DNA of 9,334 nt, taken from assembly GCA_017999075.1 (NCBI GenBank), contig JAGOBX010000107.1, positions 1-9,334 of the forward strand, written 5' to 3'. The position numbers and the translations under genes were made by a program. Origin of the DNA: Candidatus Babelota bacterium. Its GTDB lineage: Bacteria; JAGOBX01. Under the pieces are notes generated by a model. That model worked only from the letters and a program-made list of their open reading frames with translations, searched no databases and was not told where the DNA came from. This document shows positions 7,272 through 9,334 of this stretch, piece after piece (positions within the stretch are counted from its first letter, which is position 1; each line of letters begins with the position of its first letter).

Positions 7272-8208
7272 AATTTTTTAAATACATACCATTTTGTTCT
7301 AAAAAATCGGCAAAATCTTTTTTTACAGGAGCTATTTTATATAATTCAATTCCTGTACCAGGATGAATAAACTTTATACTATATGAATGTAGCATTAATC
7401 TTGATTCATTTTTATGAGATGTTGAATATAATCTGTCTCCAACTACAGGATGATTTATACTTTTAAAATGTGTTCGGATCTGATGGGTTCTGCCTGTTTT
7501 TAAATTCACCTCTATTAAAGTATAATTATTTCCTCGTTCAATAGTTTTAAATTCCGTTATTGCAGGTTTTCCGTCATCACGTATCTGCATCAACTTCCTG
7601 TTATTCTTGTTCCTGCCTATTGGGTAAGTTATTATCCCTTTAACTTCATTAATATTTCCGTAAACTAAAGCTATATATTTTTTTTCAATCATTCTATTTT
7701 TAAATAAATCACTTAATTTCGACTGTATCTCAGGAGATTTTGCAAATACAATAAGTCCTGAGGTATCTTTGTCAAGACGGTGAACTACTCCTGGTCTATA
7801 TTCATAATCTTCCTCATCAAAATCATAAATTTCAGGATTTATTGAACCTCGGTGCATCAAAGCGTTTACTACAGAACCTGATTTCACATTTCCAGCAGGA
7901 TGAGTTATCATACCGATATCTTTATTTATAATAATTAAATATTCGTCTTCATAAATTACATCAAGATCTATTTTTTCTGATAAAACAGGTTTTGGAGAAA
8001 GAACAATATGATTATAATTTATTATATCTCCGTCACATAAAATTCTGTTCGGCTTATTTACATTCAAACCATTAATTGTTAAACAACCTGATTTAATGTT
8101 ATTTTGTAATTTTGTTCTGCTTATTTTAAGAATTGAACTTAAAAAAATATCTACGCGTTCTCCGGAATAATCAGCCAGTTCATTAGAAATTTTAAATTGA
8201 TATTCCAT
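7255..8208 (-). CDS. rluD: RluA-family 23S rRNA pseudouridine synthase, RluD-like
   Basis: A 317-residue cytoplasmic enzyme that isomerises uridines to pseudouridine in rRNA. RluD of E. coli modifies helix 69 of 23S rRNA. An N-terminal S4 RNA-binding domain (about 17-70, with SRTKLQNNIKSGCLTING) precedes the catalytic domain. The signature HRLDKDTSGL lies at 143-152, with the nucleophile Asp 146. Downstream are GRTHQIRTHF (239-248) and HPVVGDRLY (253-261), all diagnostic of the RluA family. The S4 domain and length favour RluD (YlyB/RluC-like) over RluA, but exact target uridines cannot be assigned. The ATG lies inside the end of the upstream DUF6485-like gene (17-nt overlap) and its own stop overlaps the kinase start by 17 nt. 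Confidence 0.93.
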   Translation of the reverse strand: MEYQFKISNELADYSGERVDIFLSSILKISRTKLQNNIKSGCLTINGLNVNKPNRILCDGDIINYNHIVLSPKPVLSEKIDLDVIYEDEYLIIINKDIGMITHPAGNVKSGSVVNALMHRGSINPEIYDFDEEDYEYRPGVVHRLDKDTSGLIVFAKSPEIQSKLSDLFKNRMIEKKYIALVYGNINEVKGIITYPIGRNKNNRKLMQIRDDGKPAITEFKTIERGNNYTLIEVNLKTGRTHQIRTHFKSINHPVVGDRLYSTSHKNESRLMLHSYSIKFIHPGTGIELYKIAPVKKDFADFLEQNGMYLKNYDFEQ

Positions 8209-8407
8209 AATCTTTAGCGTATGTTTTTATGAATCTTAGAAATGACCTGTCATAAGTGCTTTCTATACTATCAGGAAAACAACAAGCTGGAAGTTCTCTC
8301 ATACTTAAATGATACTGTAGACAATCACAGCAAGCTCCTTTTTTTAAACAACTATTGTAAGAACAATTGCAATTTCTTAAATTTTTTTCTTTGCTGCAGG
8401 AAACCAT
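8192..8407 (-). CDS. Small Cys-rich DUF6485-like protein
   Basis: A 71-residue soluble protein with nine cysteines. The core NCNCSYNSCLKKGACC (12-27), then DCLQYH, ELPACCFP (38-45) and a terminal TYDRSFLRFI, matches what I recall of the DUF6485 family: small proteins with a conserved NCxCxYxxCxxKGxCCxCLxYH-type motif and no known function. Cys 13, 15, 20, 26, 27, 29 and 42 with His 33 could bind zinc or an iron-sulphur cluster; this is inference. An AAAAGG Shine-Dalgarno (8418-8423) sits 10 nt before the ATG. The gene starts 37 nt after the tRNA-Val 3' end on the same strand and overlaps the rluD-like gene by 17 nt, so it heads a three-gene unit. Confidence 0.8.
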   Translation of the reverse strand: MVSCSKEKNLRNCNCSYNSCLKKGACCDCLQYHLSMRELPACCFPDSIESTYDRSFLRFIKTYAKDYGISI

Positions 8408-8444
8408 TTTAAAATAACCTTTTATATAAAAAATATTTTAATAA

Positions 8445-8521
8445 TGGTGGGCAGTACTGGACTCGAACCAACGACCCCCAGCGTGTCGAGCTGGTGCTCT
8501 AACCAACTGAGCTAACCGCCC
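8445..8521 (-). tRNA. tRNA-Val (anticodon GAC), CCA encoded
   Basis: The minus strand folds into a full 77-nt cloverleaf. The acceptor GGGCGGT/ACTGCCC has one G-U pair. The D-arm is GCTC/GAGC, the anticodon stem CCAGC/GCTGG, and the T-arm GTTGG/CCAGT has loop TTCGAGT. The discriminator is A, followed by encoded CCA (8445-8447). The seven-base anticodon loop is TCGACAC, giving GAC at positions 34-36 (8487-8485), a valine anticodon. Position 33 is C instead of the near-universal U. Otherwise the sequence closely follows bacterial tRNA-Val(GAC). Confidence 0.96.
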
Positions 8522-8543
8522 ACAATGTTTTCTTTGTTTTCTC

Positions 8544-8559
8544 GAGCGTGAAAACGCTC
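8544..8559 (-). other. Hairpin in the tRNA-Val 5' leader
   Basis: GAGCGT (8544-8549) and ACGCTC (8554-8559) form a perfect 6-bp stem with a 4-nt loop (TTTC as read on the tRNA strand). It lies between the promoter and the mature tRNA 5' end, so it would be part of the precursor removed by RNase P. No T-tract follows on either strand, so it is not a convincing intrinsic terminator. Its loop side contains one copy of TTTTCACG, also found twice upstream of the promoter. Confidence 0.5.
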
Positions 8560-8588
8560 AAACACTGTATTTTATCAATGTTTCAGGT

Positions 8589-8616
8589 ATTTTATATCAT
8601 TATTTTGTATTGTCAA
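8589..8616 (-). promoter_or_regulatory. Sigma-70-type promoter for tRNA-Val and possibly the downstream operon
   Basis: On the minus strand a perfect -35 TTGACA (8616-8611) is separated by 16 nt from TAAAAT (8594-8589), a 5-of-6 match to TATAAT. Transcription would start near 8582, about 60 nt before the mature tRNA. No clear terminator separates the tRNA from the DUF6485-like gene 37 nt later, so read-through into the protein genes is possible. Confidence 0.7.
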
Positions 8617-8628
8617 TATTTTTTTCGG

Positions 8629-8646
8629 TTTTCACGATTTTTCACG
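8629..8646 (-). repeat. Two direct TTTTCACG repeats upstream of the tRNA promoter
   Basis: TTTTCACG occurs on the plus strand at 8629-8636 and 8639-8646, a 10-bp period, so both copies face the same side of the helix. They lie just upstream of the -35 element. The copy in inverted orientation at 8547-8554 lies downstream of the start site. The arrangement could be a protein binding site, but no regulator is known. Confidence 0.35.
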
Positions 8647-8767
8647 GTTTTTAATGGTGTTTCAGAGATTCTATGTCACATTTATGTCACATTTACGGCA
8701 CAGAAAAATTTAACCATTTATAGCTAAATCGCAACGAATAATAGTATTCTTTAAGAGAAAACCATAT

Positions 8768-8816
8768 TTCCGAAAATAGATTCGGAATCTTGTAAAATAT
8801 AAAAAACATTTACAAG
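8768..8816. repeat. Two adjacent inverted repeats
   Basis: TTCCGAA (8768-8774) pairs with TTCGGAA (8781-8787) around a 6-nt loop. One base later CTTGTAAA (8789-8796) pairs with TTTACAAG (8809-8816) around a 12-nt loop. They lie downstream of the minus-strand gene that ends at 8924 and could protect or end its transcript, though neither has a proper T-tract. Confidence 0.4.
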
Positions 8817-8916
8817 TAATATTTATTTAAATCAATACTGATATACTTCTGTCAATCATTGATACAGTATTCATTTATCGTGTAATAACTATAATCATAT
8901 TCATTTTCGGTTTTAC

Positions 8917-8932
8917 TTTGCGCTTACGCAAA
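8917..8932 (-). terminator. Stem-loop spanning the stop codon of the right-hand gene
   Basis: TTTGCG/CGCAAA form a 6-bp stem with a 4-nt loop, and the TAA stop (8926-8924) lies in the loop. Such a hairpin could act in transcript ending or protection. It lacks a downstream T-tract on the minus strand, so the terminator call is weak. Confidence 0.3.
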
Positions 8933-9328
8933 CTTACACATCGCTCTTTTCAATGATTCCTCGGTAAAAAGCTGAATAGTATTTCCCAACCCATTATCTA
9001 TAATCTTGTTTGCTTCTTCAACACTCTCAGGTCTGTTTAACTTTACTTGATATCCAACGCCTATAATTATTTTACCTTCAACAGCCAGTTCAGATAGTAA
9101 CTGACGGAAATAATTTGAAATTGAAAAAACAAATTCGTTATTTGGACAGTCCATCCAGTAATGACATTCTCTATCGTCATTAGTATTTAAGCCAGGAAAA
9201 TCCGTCGGCTTACGGACTATAGAGTCGGCTGCATCTGCTAAAATAGTGTCGGGATAATTATTGATTTTATCAATAATTTTTTGTTTATCAAGCTTTTTAT
9301 TATTATTATTATTTTCATTATCATTCAT
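8924..9328 (-). CDS. Unrecognised protein with Asn-rich N-terminus, possibly extending past the window
   Basis: At least 134 residues; I do not recognise the family. Residues 1-12 are low-complexity (Asn/Asp/Glu/Lys), then comes a helical KLDKQKIIDKINNYPDTILADAA stretch written here as two parts: KLDKQKII and DKINNYPDTILADAA. A middle section has CHYWMDCP (55-62). Next are a helix and a beta-like segment, EGKIIIGVGYQVKL (84-97), and an acidic region with EEANKIIDNGLGNTIQLF. There are no membrane segments or signal peptide, so it is probably cytoplasmic. The ATG at 9328-9326 is plausible, but the frame is open to the window edge (codons ATT ACA precede it), so the true start may lie beyond. 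It is far from the tRNA and not linked to the other genes. Codon use is as AT-rich as its neighbours and no function is proposed. Confidence 0.65.
   Translation of the reverse strand: MNDNENNNNNKKLDKQKIIDKINNYPDTILADAADSIVRKPTDFPGLNTNDDRECHYWMDCPNNEFVFSISNYFRQLLSELAVEGKIIIGVGYQVKLNRPESVEEANKIIDNGLGNTIQLFTEESLKRAMCKFA
9299..9313 (-). repeat. AAT trinucleotide microsatellite inside the right-hand gene
   Basis: Five perfect AAT units on the coding strand encode Asn-Asn-Asn-Asn-Asn at residues 6-10. Length changes here would be in frame and would alter only the poly-Asn length, so this is not an on/off phase switch. Confidence 0.7.
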
Positions 9329-9334
9329 TGTAAT

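Larger units (their letters stand above)
8617..8923. other. Intergenic region with no convincing gene
   Basis: About 300 bp of AT-rich sequence. I see no coding region with a plausible start and length on either strand. It holds the TTTTCACG pair, a tandem 11-bp duplication of ATGTCACATTT (8673-8694), and inverted repeats TTCCGAA/TTCGGAA (8768-8787) and CTTGTAAA/TTTACAAG (8789-8816). None can be matched to a known element. Confidence 0.6.

Noticed and set aside
8445-8700. tRNA-Val as an integration site with a decayed integrase in the adjacent intergenic region
   Set aside because: Integrases usually use the tRNA 3' end, which faces the intact DUF6485-rluD operon. No duplicated tRNA end or recombinase motif is visible on the other side.
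1-9334. CRISPR array, insertion sequence or defence system
   Set aside because: There are no regularly spaced repeats with unique spacers, no transposase or nuclease motifs, and the regular repeats in the flagellin are protein-level and coding.

Overview
The window is AT-rich bacterial chromosome from a flagellated organism. It carries a flagellin gene behind a sigma-28-type promoter, a bacterial tRNA-Val with encoded CCA, an RluD-type pseudouridine synthase and a membrane histidine kinase. The flagellin gene is visibly less AT-rich than its neighbours, as expected for a highly expressed structural gene. The lineage cannot be fixed from sequence alone. The low GC, the odd flagellin and the cysteine-rich DUF6485-like protein would fit Elusimicrobiota (Endomicrobia) or another poorly sampled anaerobe, but this is a guess.

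Positions 1-208 hold a sigma-28 promoter (36-62), then a leader of about 140 nt with a 10-12 bp stem-loop (89-134) and several GGA motifs, two of them at the ribosome binding site. The pattern suggests CsrA-type translational control. Positions 209-4840 encode one giant flagellin of 1543 residues. Conserved D0/D1 ends flank a surface insertion of roughly 1,270 residues. The insertion begins with Thr-rich octad repeats (residues about 198-274), followed by about 13 degenerate beta-rich repeats of 65-110 residues (about 271-1321). Two adjacent repeats carry EF-hand/dockerin-like calcium-loop motifs. This decorated flagellin is the main discovery of the window.

Positions 4883-5731 encode a 10-TM EamA/DMT-family transporter. 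It ends 1 bp from a convergent minus-strand cluster. Read on the minus strand, that cluster is tRNA-Val(GAC) (8521-8445), a 71-residue Cys-rich DUF6485-like protein (8407-8192), an RluD-like pseudouridine synthase (8208-7255) and an orphan sensor histidine kinase (7271-5733). The two gene junctions each overlap by exactly 17 nt, so the three genes look co-transcribed and translationally coupled. A clear sigma-70-type promoter (8589-8616) drives the tRNA and possibly the whole cluster.

Positions 8617-8923 are non-coding. They contain short direct repeats next to the tRNA promoter and several inverted repeats. The right edge (8924-9328 and perhaps beyond) holds an unrecognised minus-strand gene with an Asn-rich N-terminus encoded by an AAT microsatellite.
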